From positions 26,230,001-26,294,000 of the forward strand of contig CM032230.1 in the NCBI GenBank assembly GCA_019009955.1: a stretch of DNA of 64,000 nucleotides, written 5' to 3'. Made by a program: the position numbers and the translations under genes. Each line of letters begins with the position of its first letter. Position 1 is the first letter of the stretch. Below the pieces are notes generated by a model that worked only from the letters and a program-made list of their open reading frames with translations, was not told where the DNA came from and ran no database searches. This DNA comes from Riptortus pedestris. Its lineage: Eukaryota > Arthropoda > Insecta > Hemiptera > Alydidae. Of this stretch, positions 1-10,966 are shown piece after piece.

Positions 1-1050
1 AAAATAATAAAATAAATTCTATTTTAGTTTATCCGCATTCGAAAAGTTAAATTGCCTTAATTAAATTCATAGATTCTGATTCCTAGATCCGATTCATGGA
101 TTTGTAATGCCAAAGTAGTGCATTTTTAATGTAGTGTTCATAATTTTTAACGATAGATATCGAACATGAAATTATACGAAAATGTAATTATAATTCAATT
201 TATTAAAGAAAACAAAATGATATGAAAAAAAAAAAGGTGCAACATTATAATTAAAATAGTAAAATTTGGAATTTTTACTAACAACTAAAGTTAAATAGCG
301 ACACCGAAATCAATAAGTCACTTGGGCTGGGAATTTGGGACACTAATCCATCGATATTTGGATTAATTCCACTGATAATACAAAGGCGTAAAGATTTTTC
401 CAAATTATCGCCAGTCAGCCTTGTATGAATGTTGTTTGATTTTAACTTTCATCATTGAAAAGAACTTTCTCATTTATAAGTACTGTCAAACGTACAAATC
501 TTCCTCATATGGAGTAAGTAGTGTAATATTTTTGTTTGATTGGGTTTTTAAAAATGTCTCTCGGGCCGAATCAAATCTGACCGCGGGCCGGTTGTTGCTT
601 ACATATGATCTATGTAAATAATCATTTTGGACATTTCCTTACCGATGTCTTATTAATGCTATCAGAATTCTATGTCGAACATTCCTTCAGGTACATTTTA
701 CGTATTTGATGTTCTTCTTTCACTAAAGAATGTGTAGCAAGAGTAAGAGCCTGGTCCCGGACACGAAGGCAATTTATAAAGCAGGAGTTTGCCCGCTTGC
801 ATATTAGATCACGGGCAGCTCTCAATGTTACATGAGACACCTGGAGACCGTCCTAAAACTCTTCTCAGACACGAAAATATCTTAAATGTTTTAAAAACCC
901 AGAGAATCTATTATATCCCAAATATAACACTAATATTAAAGTTGATAATAAATTAAGGTTGGCTGACACTCTGAGTCTAACGAGTGGTAGTGCGTTTAAA
1001 TTCTAAATTAAAGAACTAGGTTTGAGGCCTGGGAGTGGTTTTAGTCAATT
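1..1050. other. unique AT-rich spacer, nothing recognised
   Basis: No open frame longer than about 66 codons, no recognisable protein family and no match to the repeat families found elsewhere in the window. The short frame at 421-621 has no family signature and AT-biased composition, so I do not call it a gene. Confidence 0.6.
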
Positions 1051-1660
1051 TTAGCAGATTTCCCTTGAGGGAAATCAGCTATTGAGGTCGTACTCATGAC
1101 GCGAGTTTAGAAAAATTTCTGCAAATGTCCATCGATCCTACCCAGGAGATGACGAAAATGAGGTCCGTTGAAAATTGTATGTTTATATTAATATATTTGT
1201 CTGTTAACGCTCTAGCGGTCGCAATTTTCGTATGATCGTTACCAAACTCGATATTTAAATGTTTTATGCAAAAGTAAAGATCAAGTTCGTTAATGGCTGA
1301 AATCGGATCAGTGGGAGGGGGGGGTTTAGAGGTGAGGATTTTCGAAAACTCGAAATATCTCCGTTACTATACGTCGGATCAAAACATTATATAGAACCAA
1401 TCTTATTACAAATTAATTTTACTATAAATAATGTTATATACATTTATTCTGTATCTTGAATGTTAACCGAGTTATTTGCATTTTTCTGTTTTCAGCTTCT
1501 GTGATGAGATCGGCTAACTTTGGGTCTAGTAGTGAGTTTCCGTCAAGAGCTAGTTCGGGCCGTTCCCGTAATTGTTTTGATTCTCTATTCTGAAATTTCT
1601 CTATTGGAAAACTTCACGAGGGAAAACTGCTTTGTTTAACGCAGCCCCTGCGTCACGGAC
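1051..1660 (+). mobile_element. HINE (Helentron-like non-autonomous element), copy 1
   Basis: Full short-form copy that shows the family plan. The left end TTAGCAGATTTCCC runs into a near-perfect palindrome centred on the C-CCTTGAGG region. A conserved block with CATCGATCC and GACGAAAATGAGG follows, then an AT-rich tract, here not expanded into a microsatellite, then TCTAGCGGTCGC, a G-run of about 8 and ATATCTCCGTTACTATACG. The right end has a GGGAAAACTGCT-type subterminal inverted repeat, the hairpin GCAGCCCCTGC and terminal CACGGAC followed by T. Known Helentron/HINE elements show subterminal inverted repeats, a 3' hairpin and insertion between Ts without target duplication, so the class call is an inference from structure. 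No Rep/helicase coding is present. Confidence 0.8.
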
Positions 1661-2002
1661 TTTTTTATGTAGAATTATGTTTAATTGAGCTCACGATTTT
1701 AATTCACTCATTTTCTCTACTCAGCATCGTTAGAAAATAAGGGGTATTTTGCACAACATTGCATAAAAAACTAAAAGGAACGTCCGTAATATTTATCATT
1801 CATTATTATCTAGCTAAGGTAATCGGCGCTGCTGTTAAAATCATCAGTGAGTGAATAATGATGGAATTTTTTGGCAAGGCTTCAATGTGTACAATTACAC
1901 TTACTGTCACAACGTATTGTGTTGCTGAAAGGCTCAGGTAACTGTAAGGAACTTATGACTCTTTTTTTAGTTTTGAAGAATAAGTCAATTTGAATTCCTA
2001 AT
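1661..2002. other. spacer between two inverted HINE copies
   Basis: AT-rich sequence with no open frame or recognised repeat. The HINE copies on either side are inverted with respect to each other and belong to the same variant, both carrying the block GAGATCGGCTAACTT or its close equivalent. Confidence 0.5.
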
Positions 2003-2044
2003 AAAACCTTCACCAGTGTATGAAACGGCGTGAATAATACAAAA
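2003..2044. repeat. 42-bp direct repeat, left copy, abutting HINE copy 2
   Basis: AAAACCTTCACCAGTG through to AATAATACAAAA. It recurs at 2685-2726 with two mismatches, exactly on the other side of the HINE. Canonical Helentrons make no target duplication, so this is unusual; see findings. Confidence 0.85.
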
Positions 2045-2505
2045 GTCCGTCACCCTGGGGCTGCGTATACTAAGCAGATTTCCCACGTGAAGTTTTATAA
2101 TAGAGAAATTTCAGAATAGAGAGTCAAACAGTTACGGGAACGGCCCGAACTAGCTCTTGACGGAAACTCACGACTAGACCCGAAGTTAGCCGAACTCATC
2201 TCAGAAGCTGAAAACAGAAAAATTCAAATATCTCGGTTAATATTCAAGATACAGAATAAATGTATATAACATTATTTACAGTAAATTTAATTTGCACTAA
2301 GATTGATCTATACAATTTTTCGATCTGACGTATATTAACGGAGATATTTTGAATTTTCGAAAATCCTCCCTTTAAATCACCCCCCCCCCCCTCCCACTGG
2401 TGGGATTTCAGACATTAACGAACTTGATATTTAGTTTTACATAAAACGTTTAAATAACGAGTTTGGTAACGATCAAACAAAAATTCCGAACGCTAGAGCG
2501 TTCAA

Positions 2506-2561
<56 letters not shown>

Positions 2562-2686
2562 ATTTTGAACGGACCTCATTTTCGTCATCTCCTGGGTAGG
2601 ATCGATGGACATTTGAAGAAATTTTTCGAAACTCGCGTCATGAGTACGACCTCAATAGCTGATTTCCCTTAAGGGAAATCTGCTAA
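2045..2686 (-). mobile_element. HINE copy 2 (short form, with (TA)n)
   Basis: Complete minus-strand copy. The plus strand starts with GTCCGTCACC and the terminal hairpin (one stem base changed, CCTGGGGCTGCG), and ends with the palindromic left end GATTTCCCTTAAGGGAAATC then TGCTAA. The internal (TA)n lies at about 2512-2553. It is flanked by the 42-bp direct repeats. Confidence 0.85.
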
Positions 2687-2726
2687 AACCCTCACCAGTG
2701 TTTGAAACGGCGTGAATAATACAAAA
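2685..2726. repeat. 42-bp direct repeat, right copy
   Basis: AAAACCCTCACCAGTG through to AATAATACAAAA, 40 of 42 positions identical to 2003-2044. The first A residues overlap the element end, so the boundary is ambiguous by one or two bases. Confidence 0.85.
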
Positions 2727-2967
2727 ATAATCTGGGAAAGCATTTATCATAACTAAATATTATCTAGAATCTATTACCTATGTACTTCCCGCCCTAAACC
2801 ACACATTACATTGTTATATACGTAACGTTATATATATACGAGCAGTAACTATAAATTGGCAGTAATTCTAAATAACGCCAATATTTCACAGGAAATACGT
2901 TATGCAATAAACTGTGTCAAAAAAAGGTTTATTGACCCACGCCTACCTATTAGCAGAGCACGTATTT

Positions 2968-3420
2968 TAGCAGATTTCCGTTCAGAATCAGGAAATCAGC
3001 TACTGCGGTTGTATTTATAACGCGAATTTTGAAATACTTTTTAAATTTCCATCGATCCTGCCCAGAAAATTAGAGAACGATTTATATATATATATATATA
3101 TATATATATGTCTGTGTGTGTGTGTTGCCTTTTAATGCTCTAGCAGCCGTAGTGATTTGAATCACACCAAATTCCATACTTAAACTGTTTTTCGTAAAAC
3201 TAAAGATCAAGTTCGTTAACGGCTTAGAGATGAGGAGAATTTCGAAAAATTAGAATATCTTTGTTATTAAATTTATAAATAACTAATTATATTGCAAATG
3301 TAATGTCCTATAACTGTTGATATACATTTTTTTTTCTCTCTTGACTATTATTTTTTTAGTAGAGCTCTACTCATACTTTTCGGATTTTCACTTTGAGTAA
3401 CTCAGTCTAAAAATCACATA
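2968..3420 (+). mobile_element. HINE copy 3, divergent second subfamily, 3' truncated
   Basis: Begins TTTTAGCAGATTTCC, but the terminal palindrome is degraded (TTCAGAATCAGGAAATCAGC). It contains (TA)n then (TG)n at about 3084-3124 and lacks the G-run block. The internal sequence resembles the copy at 29328-29837 rather than copy 1. The right hairpin end is missing. Confidence 0.65.
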
Positions 3421-4126
3421 TCTTGCTGGAATTTTGTGGGTTGTTTCATAGGCTTCTCACTATGGGAAAAATGCAGAATAGTTGGTTAGCCGAGATTACC
3501 ACTGTGTCAAATCAACATGTGGGAACCCATCTTGTGAGTCGTTTGATGGCCAGTGTAAGTAGATACGCCCAGTTTCAGCGTTAGTGTAGTAGGCAGTGGG
3601 CACTGTGTCCCTAGGATGATTAAACTCATTGGCTCTCATTGAATTCGACTTCAGATCGGTTAGCTACTGGGATCGGTTCCTTTGAAGTGTTGGGGGACCC
3701 ATGTATGAGGCCTTTGAGTCTATAGGAAACACTAAACCCAGCTCTTTCTTGTTATTCGAGAACACCATTCGTGTACCTGTTAATGAGAACTTGACACGAA
3801 GATAAAACTAGCTTTACTCCGAGTGACATTCAACAACATTGAATAGTTAAAAGATAATGCGGATTGATGTAGTAAAGTAGTTACGGTATTGTATAGTGAT
3901 TTAAACTTTCCAGAAACCTCATTGAATTGATAAAAGATAAAACCCGTACAAGTAGTGGCTTAACCACGGTGTTGCTTAGTGACTTAATACTTTATAATTT
4001 TATTTATTATTTAAATAACACTCCCATGCTCGTATACACACACACATCCATACAATTAAAATAAAAAAATTAAACAATTATTGTAGCTAAAATTGAATTT
4101 GTTCTTTCGATGGTACTATATGGTTT
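3421..4126. other. unique spacer, nothing recognised
   Basis: Base composition is less AT-biased at about 3440-3800 than in the neighbours. There is no open frame of note and no repeat match within the window. Confidence 0.5.
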
Positions 4127-4709
4127 TAGCAGATTTCCCTTAAGGGAAATCAGCTATTGAGGTCCTACTCATGACGCAATTTTCGAAAAATTTCTTCAAA
4201 TGTCCATCGATCCTACCTAGGAGATGACGAAAATGAGGTCCGTTCAAAATTATATATATCGCTCCCTGCGGTCCTGTTAACGCTCTAGTGGTCGCAATTT
4301 TTGTCTGATCGTTACCAAACTCGATATTTAAACGTTTTATGCAAAAAGAAAGATCATGTTCTTTAATGGCTGAAATCGGACCAGTGGGAGGGGGGGTTTA
4401 GATGGGGGGATTTTCGAAAATTCGAAATATCTCCGTTAACATACGTTGGATCAAGAAATTGTATAGAACCAGACTTATTGCAAATTATATTTGCAATAAA
4501 TATTGTTCTATACATTTATTCTCTAGCTTGAATATTAACCGAGATATTTGCATTTTTATTAAATGTGGGCCGTTAACGGACGAGTGAGTTTCCCGCCAAA
4601 AGCTAGCTCGGCCCTTTGCCGTAACTGTTCGGCTCTCGTATGGAGATTTCTCTATTGTATAACTTCACGTGGGAAATCTGCTTAGTTTACGCAGCCCCTG
4701 CCTGACGGG
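4127..4709 (+). mobile_element. HINE copy 4 (short form)
   Basis: Complete from TTAGCAGATTTCCCTTAAGG to the hairpin GCAGCCCCTGCCTGACGGGA. The microsatellite is reduced to a few TA units. The 61-codon frame at 4402-4587 lies inside it and is not a gene. Confidence 0.85.
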
Positions 4710-5253
4710 ATTTTTTTAAATATGATAAAATCGTGGCAATATACTTCACATGAAGAAATAATAAGAAACATTATACAAGATGAGGTTTCCGGCTGTTTTC
4801 ATTAGCCTTTCTCATTTCTTTTTTAAAAGATATCCTGTTGCTGAAATGACTCTAGCTGTAGGAAAGTGAATACAATTCAAGGAAATATAACACTACAAAA
4901 CAGAATCATTCTCATTTTTACAGAAATTGGATTCTTAATTTAATAACGGATCCCAAATGGAATGACCATTATAACGGAAACAGATCCTAAGGCTAATGGA
5001 ATCTTTTATAAAATGAAAGTATAATTCACTTTTTCTTAGCACTGTTACTTAGCACTTCTTTTTATGGCAGCTTTAATACAGCCATTGCTATTCAGTGCTG
5101 AATTTAAAGTGGATTCTAATGGGCATGATACAAGAAAGTTAATTAAATTTAATTTATATTACACTGGGTTATTTAGGCACAAGTTCTGTTAAATGATTTA
5201 TTTTTTCAGCTTACTTACATCACTTCGGAAATATATTTGCTCTATATTTATGT
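4710..5253. other. AT-rich spacer, nothing recognised
   Basis: No open frame or repeat recognised. Confidence 0.5.
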
Positions 5254-5477
5254 ATTAGCAGATTTCCCTTAAGCGAAATCAGCTATTGAGGTCGTACTCA
5301 TGACGGAATTTTCGAAATTTTTCTTCGATTCTACCCAGGAGTTGACGAAAATGATGTCCGTTCAAAACTGTGTGTATATATATATATATATATATATTTG
5401 TCTGTTACTGCTCTAGAGGTCGCAATTATTGTTTAAACCCGTTTTTGGGTGGGATCGTTGATTCTCTGCACTATGCG

Positions 5478-6650
5478 TGGAGGATCGTCCGTCTCTGAGG
5501 CGGGCATGTAAATAGGCCACTGGTGGAGGATCGTCCGTCTCTGAGGCGGGCATGTAAATAGTGCCATGTGGAGGATACGTCCGTCTCTGATGCGGGCCAT
5601 GTAAATATAGGCCATGATGGAGGATCGTCCGTCTCTGGAGGCGGGCATGTAAATAGGCCTATGTGGAGGATCGTCCGTCCTCCTGAGGCGGGCATGTAAA
5701 TTGGCCATGTGGAGGATCGTCCGTCTGTGAGGCGGGCATGTAAATAGGTCTATGCTGGAGGATCGTTCGGCCTCAGAAGAAGGACATGTAAATAGGCCTT
5801 GTGGAGGATCGTCCGTCTCTTGAGGCGGGGCATGTAAATAGGCCATGTGGAGGATCGTCCTGTCTCTGAGAGCGGGCATGTAAATAGGCCATGTGGAGGG
5901 TCGTCCGTCTCTGAGGCGGGCATGTAAATAGGCCATGTGGAGGGATCGTCCGTCTCTGAGGCGGGCATGTAAATAGGGCCATGTGGAGGATCGGTCCGTC
6001 TCTGAGGCGGGCATGTAAATAGGCCATGTGAGAGGATCGTCCGTCTCTGAGGTCGGGCATGTAAATAAGCCATGTGGAGGATCGTCCGTCTCCATGAGGG
6101 GGCATTGTCAATAGGCCATGTGGAGATGCGTCCGTCTCTGACGGCGGGCATTGTAAATAGGCTATGGTGGAGGATCGTCCGTCTCTGAGGCGGGGCATGT
6201 AAATAGGCCATGTGGAGAATCGTCCGTCTCTGAGGGGGCCATGCAATAGGCCAATGTGGAGGATCGTTCCCGTCTCTGAGGGCGGGGCATGTAAATAGGG
6301 CCATGTGGAGGATCGTCCGTCTCTGAGGCGGGCATGTAAATTTAGGCCATGTGGAGGATCGGTCCGTCTCTGAGGCGGGCATGTAAATAGGCCTTGTGGA
6401 GGATCCTCAGACGTCTAGAGGCGGGCATGTACATAGGCTATGTGGAGGATCGTTCACGGTCTCTGAGTCGGGCTGTAATAGTTATAGTGTAGGTCACCTT
6501 CCGTCTTAGTCGGGTCATTTAACCTAGTTATGTGGAGGCACGTCCGTCTATGAGTTGGCCTGTAAATAGTTTCTAAGTGGAGGATTCGTCCGTCTCTGAG
6601 GCGGGCATGGTAATAGGCCATGTGGAGGATTGTCCGCCTCACAGGCGACG
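5478..6650. repeat. 44-bp minisatellite, about 26 units
   Basis: The consensus unit reads GAGGCGGGCATGTAAATAGG followed by CCATGTGGAGGATCGTCCGT and CTCT. Units carry scattered one-base insertions and deletions. Open frames read through this tract on the minus strand (for example 5433-6095) are artefacts of the repeat. Confidence 0.95.
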
Positions 6651-6905
6651 ACATCCTAATTCCTAATACTACAGGTTTTTTCTTTCCTCTATTTTTACCA
6701 TTGAAATAATAGGAAATGGGTTTTAAAAAGTAGAAAGCATAAATTATTTAAAATGTTTAACAACATTTTCTTTCCGTCTAAATGTTTAACAGATTCTCCG
6801 TCTATTAGACGGAAATAACTTTGCGTTTCATGGGATTCTCTGTCTGACTGACGGATAACTAATTCGTACTTTAAGGGATCCTCAGCCTGACAGATGGGGT
6901 ACATA
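6651..6905. repeat. degenerate minisatellite relics
   Basis: Several spaced copies of a TCTCCGTCT / GACGG motif occur: GATTCTCCGTCTATTAGACGG-like, then GATTCTCTGTCTGACTGACG, then GGATCCTCAGCCTGACAG. They look like older, diverged units of the same array. A good donor-like sequence on the minus strand (CAAG/GTAAGTG) lies at about 6923-6933, with no exon evidence. Confidence 0.5.
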
Positions 6906-7048
6906 TTGAAAAAAAAAAATCACTTACCTTGATTTGAAGCGAAATCCCAGACGAATGATACTTATATTTATTTATACCTGGTGGTGAGGGTGATGAATGG
7001 TTAATCACAAAACTTTTTTATGGCTCCTCACAATTTTATTTCTTATAA

Positions 7049-7092
7049 ACGCTGAGCGCTTTCGGGGACTAAATCCCCATCCTCAGAGCTAC
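7049..7092 (-). ncRNA. hammerhead-ribozyme-like core (type found in Penelope-like elements)
   Basis: The minus strand reads CTGAGGA-T-GGGGA...TCCCC-GAAAG: a CUGANGA box, a 5-bp stem and a GAAA box in the order of a hammerhead. An extra U between the first box and the stem is shared with the other candidates in this window. Helices I and III were not verified. Confidence 0.4.
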
Positions 7093-7317
7093 AAAACAAT
7101 GTAACACCATAATTAGGAGTCTAAAAATCAGTTGTTAAAAATGTTTTACATAATTGGTCATATAACAAAAACGTCTATAACATTATAAATTTTTTTACAA
7201 TAATAACACCTATATTCAAAAACACATTTACAATTAAAATATAACACATTAATAATTACTATTTAAACATTAAAATAATATTATAAGCAAAAATTACCGT
7301 CAGAGCGTAGGGCAATC

Positions 7318-7563
7318 CTATAGACTTGCTACCAGGCTAAACCCTGCCGATGCACTGAGGCCAAGGGGATCATTCCAAGCCGCTAGGGAGGGGGCAGAGA
7401 CAAGTCTGGACATGAGAGACGCGTTTGTGTCAGTCTGCACATTTACATTGCCTTTATTTATGGCTTTTTCAAGTTTTATTTCTATGATACTTCTCCGTTG
7501 AGTGGCAGGAAGCAACTGAAGCACACGTGGTCGGAAAACATGGTGGAATAAATGAAGTGACAT
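7318..7563 (-). CDS. unidentified 81-codon open frame inside the TIR element
   Basis: The frame has better base composition than its surroundings and no low-complexity sequence, but I recognise no family. Visible features are a His-rich N-terminus (SLHLFHHVF), a basic patch (TQRRSIIEIKLEKAINKG) and no membrane segment. It could be a remnant of a transposon or captured host exon, or chance. I infer no function. Confidence 0.2.
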   Translation of the reverse strand: MSLHLFHHVFRPRVLQLLPATQRRSIIEIKLEKAINKGNVNVQTDTNASLMSRLVSAPSLAAWNDPLGLSASAGFSLVASL

Positions 7564-8173
7564 CTAGGGAAAAATGGTAAACCATACCTGCCTGAGAGAC
7601 GGTTGATCCCACCAACGGGTTAATCGTCATGAAACTCGATATTTAGTCCTTTCATGTAAAAAGGAAGATCAAGTTCGTTAACGGCTGAAATCGGACCCGT
7701 AGGAGGGGCGGGGGGTTTAGAGGGGTGAATTTAGAAACTTCGAAAAAGTGTATAGAACCAATCTTATTGCTAATTAAATGCACTATAAATATTGTTATAT
7801 ACATTCCTTCATGCAAATATGTTCTGGTGACCCCCCCCCAGTCTTAAGTTCTTGGACTTCTAAAATTTGAGCGATTGAGATAATAATTATTCTGATTCAT
7901 TATAAATTACAGTACTAGAAATAGTAAATAGTTTTCAATAAAATTAATGTGTTATGTGTGTCTACGTAATTGTTATTCTTTCGGGTGAGAGGTTGGCAGA
8001 CCTGTTTTTTTTACATTTTAAACGCTTCCCGTAGGGATTTTATTAAAATTGACTGAAAGATTTCTTATTTGTATTTATTCACTTAATATTCACGGTGGTG
8101 TTGTGTTAATAGTATGTAGATCTATCTATTGTTGAACTTCACGAGGGAAATCTGCTTAGTTTACGCAGCCCCT

Positions 8174-9034
8174 TTATTCTGATTATTCAAATGTATGTAT
8201 TTCGCTTAACTGAAAATTGACTAGCCTTAGAACGGAGAAATTTCAGATTTAGAACTTTTTTACCGTCGTTATTCAGGTGAAGGGGAGGTCCCCTTTTGGT
8301 CCAAATCGACTGAGAGACAGATGGGGGAAGGAAATAAGTAATGGCAAATTTGTCCGTACAATTTAAAGAATTTTGTTTATTTAGTACGAGTACATGGAAT
8401 TGATTCCTTTAACATAAAAAGATTTGTATATACTATACAATGTTTGATTGAGTTGTATAGATCGATGATATTCTATATCACTTTTAAATGAAGTAATTTT
8501 AAATTAAATGTGGACAAAAGATTTATTTTATTTATTAGAATTTCAAAGAAGTCATGTTATGTCCACATCAAATTTTTTTTTTAACTTTTGAAAACGAGAA
8601 CAATTAATCCAGATTGGAATATATGAAATGAATGAAAGTCCAGAAGACACTTCAAGTATACCAAAAAAGTTTGAAAGAAAACCTTAGCCAATGTGAATAT
8701 ACACATGTTAAAATAATTAAATACGAAAGTAGCAAAATAAAAAAAATGTAAGACATCCAATTTCTTTAAAGCACATGATTTTCTCCCTGTTCTTTAATTA
8801 GTACGAGATATTCATTTTAAATTATGAACGCCATTTATATTTTAATGAATGTAGTAAATTAGTTATATTTATAATTTAATGTATGAAATGTATTTATTTC
8901 CATTAAATGTTATCATAACATAATAGGATAGGTCATTTTTTTTTCTATAAACAATTTTCTAATATTATGTCAATTAAATTATTTGCAACTTATTGCGATT
9001 ACATTTATACTTATACACTATGTTCATTAAAAAA
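8174..9034. other. AT-rich spacer, nothing recognised
   Basis: No open frame or repeat recognised. Strong AT bias. Confidence 0.5.
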
Positions 9035-9982
9035 GTCCGTCACGCAGGGGCTGCGTAAACTAAGCAGATTTCCCTCGTGAAGTTTAGTAATAGATAAATC
9101 TACATACTGGTAACACAACAGCACCGTGAATAAATACAAACGGAAATAAAAAAAATGTTTCATCCAATTTCAATAACCTGCCGACAGGAAGCGTTAGGTT
9201 AGAAATGAAAAGAAACGGTGCTGCCCGCCTTACACCGGAAAGAAAAACAATTACTGAAATATTTTAGAATATAACATATTAATTTTATTGAGAACTATTC
9301 ACTATATCTAGTACTGTAATTAATAATGAGTCAGAATAATTGTTACCTTAATCAATCAAATTTTTGTAGTCCAACCTTAAGACGGTGGTGGGGGGGGGGG
9401 AGTCACCAGGACATATTTGCATATATCTCGTTTAATAAAGGTCACTTAAATACAATTTTTGGTATTTAAACTTGGAATAATGTGATTTATTATGAAACAG
9501 AGTATTGTATATGAACATGAGTAGAAGTGGCGGTTTGCTGATGGCTGAAAACTGAAAAATGTTAATATCTCGGTTAATATTCAAGATAGAGAATAAATGT
9601 ATAAAACAATATTTATAGTAAATGTAATTTACTATAAGATTGATTCTGTACAATTTTTTGATCCGACGTATAGTAACGGAGATATTTCGAATTTTCAAAA
9701 ATCCTCTCCTCTAAACCCCACTCCCACTGGTCCGATTTTAGCCGTTAACGAAGTTGATCTTTCTTTTTACATAAAACGACTAAATATGGAGTTTGGTAAC
9801 GATCAAAACAAATTTGCGACGGCTAGAGCGGTAACAGACAAATATATATACATATACAGTTTTGAACGGACCTCATTTTCGTCATCTACTAGGTAGGATC
9901 GATGGACATTTGAAGAAAAATTTCGAAAATTCCGTCATGAGTACAACCTCAATAGCTGATTTTCCTTAAGGGAAATCTGCTA
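9035..9982 (-). mobile_element. HINE copy 6 (long form)
   Basis: Plus strand runs from GTCCGTCACGCAGGGGCTGC to GATTTTCCTTAAGGGAAATC then TGCTA. The long form has extra 3' internal sequence absent from copies 1, 2 and 4: GATAAATCTACATACTGG, a G-run next to AGTCACC, and ATATTTGCATATATCTCG. The microsatellite is short. Confidence 0.85.
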
Positions 9983-10260
9983 AAGTTAGGCTAAATTCTA
10001 AGAATACATAGTATAAAATTCACCAATTTAAATAATTAGATACAATATATTAGTTCCATTAACAATCTTAATACAACTTTAAATATGCGTAACTTTTTTA
10101 AACACTAAAACATACATTATTTTATTTGTTGGCATGCAAATTTATTAAAGGATAGCAAGCTTTATAAATGTTGGTAAACCCTTCCCTCCTTGTAGTTGCG
10201 ATGTACCTGATCACAAATTATTTTAGACCTATATTTATGACAAATGTTTAGTAGTTTTAT
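9983..10260. other. AT-rich spacer, nothing recognised
   Basis: No open frame or recognised repeat. Confidence 0.4.
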
Positions 10261-10261
10261 T

Positions 10262-10545
10262 TAATAATTGAACATATTTGAAAGTATTCATCTTGTGTAT
10301 AAATACTTCTGTCATACATGAAGTTCTTTAGTTTAAACAAAAATTATTTTTTAATAGATTTGACATATTCGGGCAGAGCGTTAAAGAGTATTACTTCTGA
10401 AAATGACACGCTTTTCTCAAAATATGTATGTTTGTGATTGTGAGGTTGGAGAATATTCTTGTATCTCGTTTTATAATTATGTGTTATATTATTTTTGTCA
10501 AAAGAAGATCATGTTTTGTTTCACTTACATATATATTGAGGGGAA
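10262..10545 (-). pseudogene. non-LTR retrotransposon reverse transcriptase, C-terminal fragment (CR1/L2-like)
   Basis: The minus-strand translation gives HNYKTRYKNILQPHNHKH, then YFEKSVSFSEVILFNALPEY and VKSIKK. After one in-frame stop it continues LKNFMYDRSIYTQDEYFQ. The order HNYNTRxK ... FEKS ... LYNxLPxxIKxI ... LKxFLxxxxFYTxxEFL is the conserved tail after the RT domain in CR1/L2-like LINEs (family knowledge). Only the last roughly 90 codons survive, with a stop and a likely frameshift upstream, so this is a dead 5'-truncated copy. Confidence 0.6.
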
Positions 10546-10726
10546 AGACATTACTTTTGACTACTTAAGAAGTGGATGACATGGTTCTTTAAAATACAGG
10601 TATATTTTGTAGTACTGTATTATTAAGTTTTAGCCATTTGTTCAATGTCAAGAAAGTGTTTGTAAATAAAGAAATTTACAGGAATACCACCACTTATTTA
10701 CGATCAACTAAATATCGTTAGTTCGG

Positions 10727-10966
10727 TTAGTTGTAATCACCTACTAACAATCGCACTAAAGGAAAGAGAAAAAAAAGGCTGTTGTAGGTAAGTGTTGGGA
10801 GGTTGTGTTTAAGCCCACCCTGGGGATTACAGGGGGTGTGTTGGGGAATAGCATGGCATTTACATGGGCAGAGCTGGTTGGGAGAGTAAGGGGTGGTTGT
10901 AACGATACCACGGGGGTGAACACTGCCACTACAATGGTATGCCCTTCGGGTTAGCAAATGCTCCAC
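10727..10966 (-). other. GC-rich island with a 79-codon open frame, unidentified
   Basis: A sharp local rise in GC inside AT-rich DNA. The minus-strand frame is rich in Pro, Cys and His (NQLCPCKCHAIPQHTPCNPQ) and ends in a hydrophobic stretch (SLFFLFPLVRLLVG). I recognise no family. It may be part of an unrecognised retroelement, since LINE debris lies on both sides. Confidence 0.3.

Larger units (their letters stand above)
5437..7620. mobile_element. TIR DNA transposon-like element carrying a minisatellite
   Basis: An insertion of about 2.2 kb inside HINE copy 5. The left end is ACCCGTTTTTGGGTGGGATC and the reverse complement of the right end is ACCCGTTGGTGGGATC, giving imperfect terminal inverted repeats of 16-20 bp. 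The flanks share TAA or TTAA (GTTTAA left, GGGTTAATCG right), which fits a TTAA target (piggyBac-like) or TWA (PIF/Harbinger-like); sequence alone cannot decide. No transposase is visible, so it is non-autonomous. It contains the 44-bp minisatellite, a hammerhead-like core and an unidentified 81-codon frame. Confidence 0.65.
5254..8173 (+). mobile_element. HINE copy 5, split by a TIR element
   Basis: The left part (5254-5436) has the left palindrome, CTACCCAGGAG, a (TA)n tract and TCTAGAGGTCGCAATTATTG. The family sequence resumes at 7621 with TAATCGTCATGAAACTCGAT and runs to TTTACGCAGCCCC at 8173, where the terminal hairpin is cut in half. The split lies between GTTTAA and TAATCG of the family consensus. 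Confidence 0.8.

Noticed and set aside
5433..6654. Several 66-220 codon frames with ETDDPPHGLFTCP repeats
   Set aside because: They follow the 44-bp minisatellite, switch frame with each indel and occur in all three minus frames, so they are not a repeat protein gene.
6920..6935. Perfect minus-strand splice donor (CAAG/GTAAGTG)
   Set aside because: It is inside a repeat-bearing TIR element with no matching acceptor or coding exon upstream, so not called a splice site.
9432..9896. 88- and 99-codon overlapping frames on both strands
   Set aside because: They lie entirely in HINE copy 6 and recur as broken frames in other copies.
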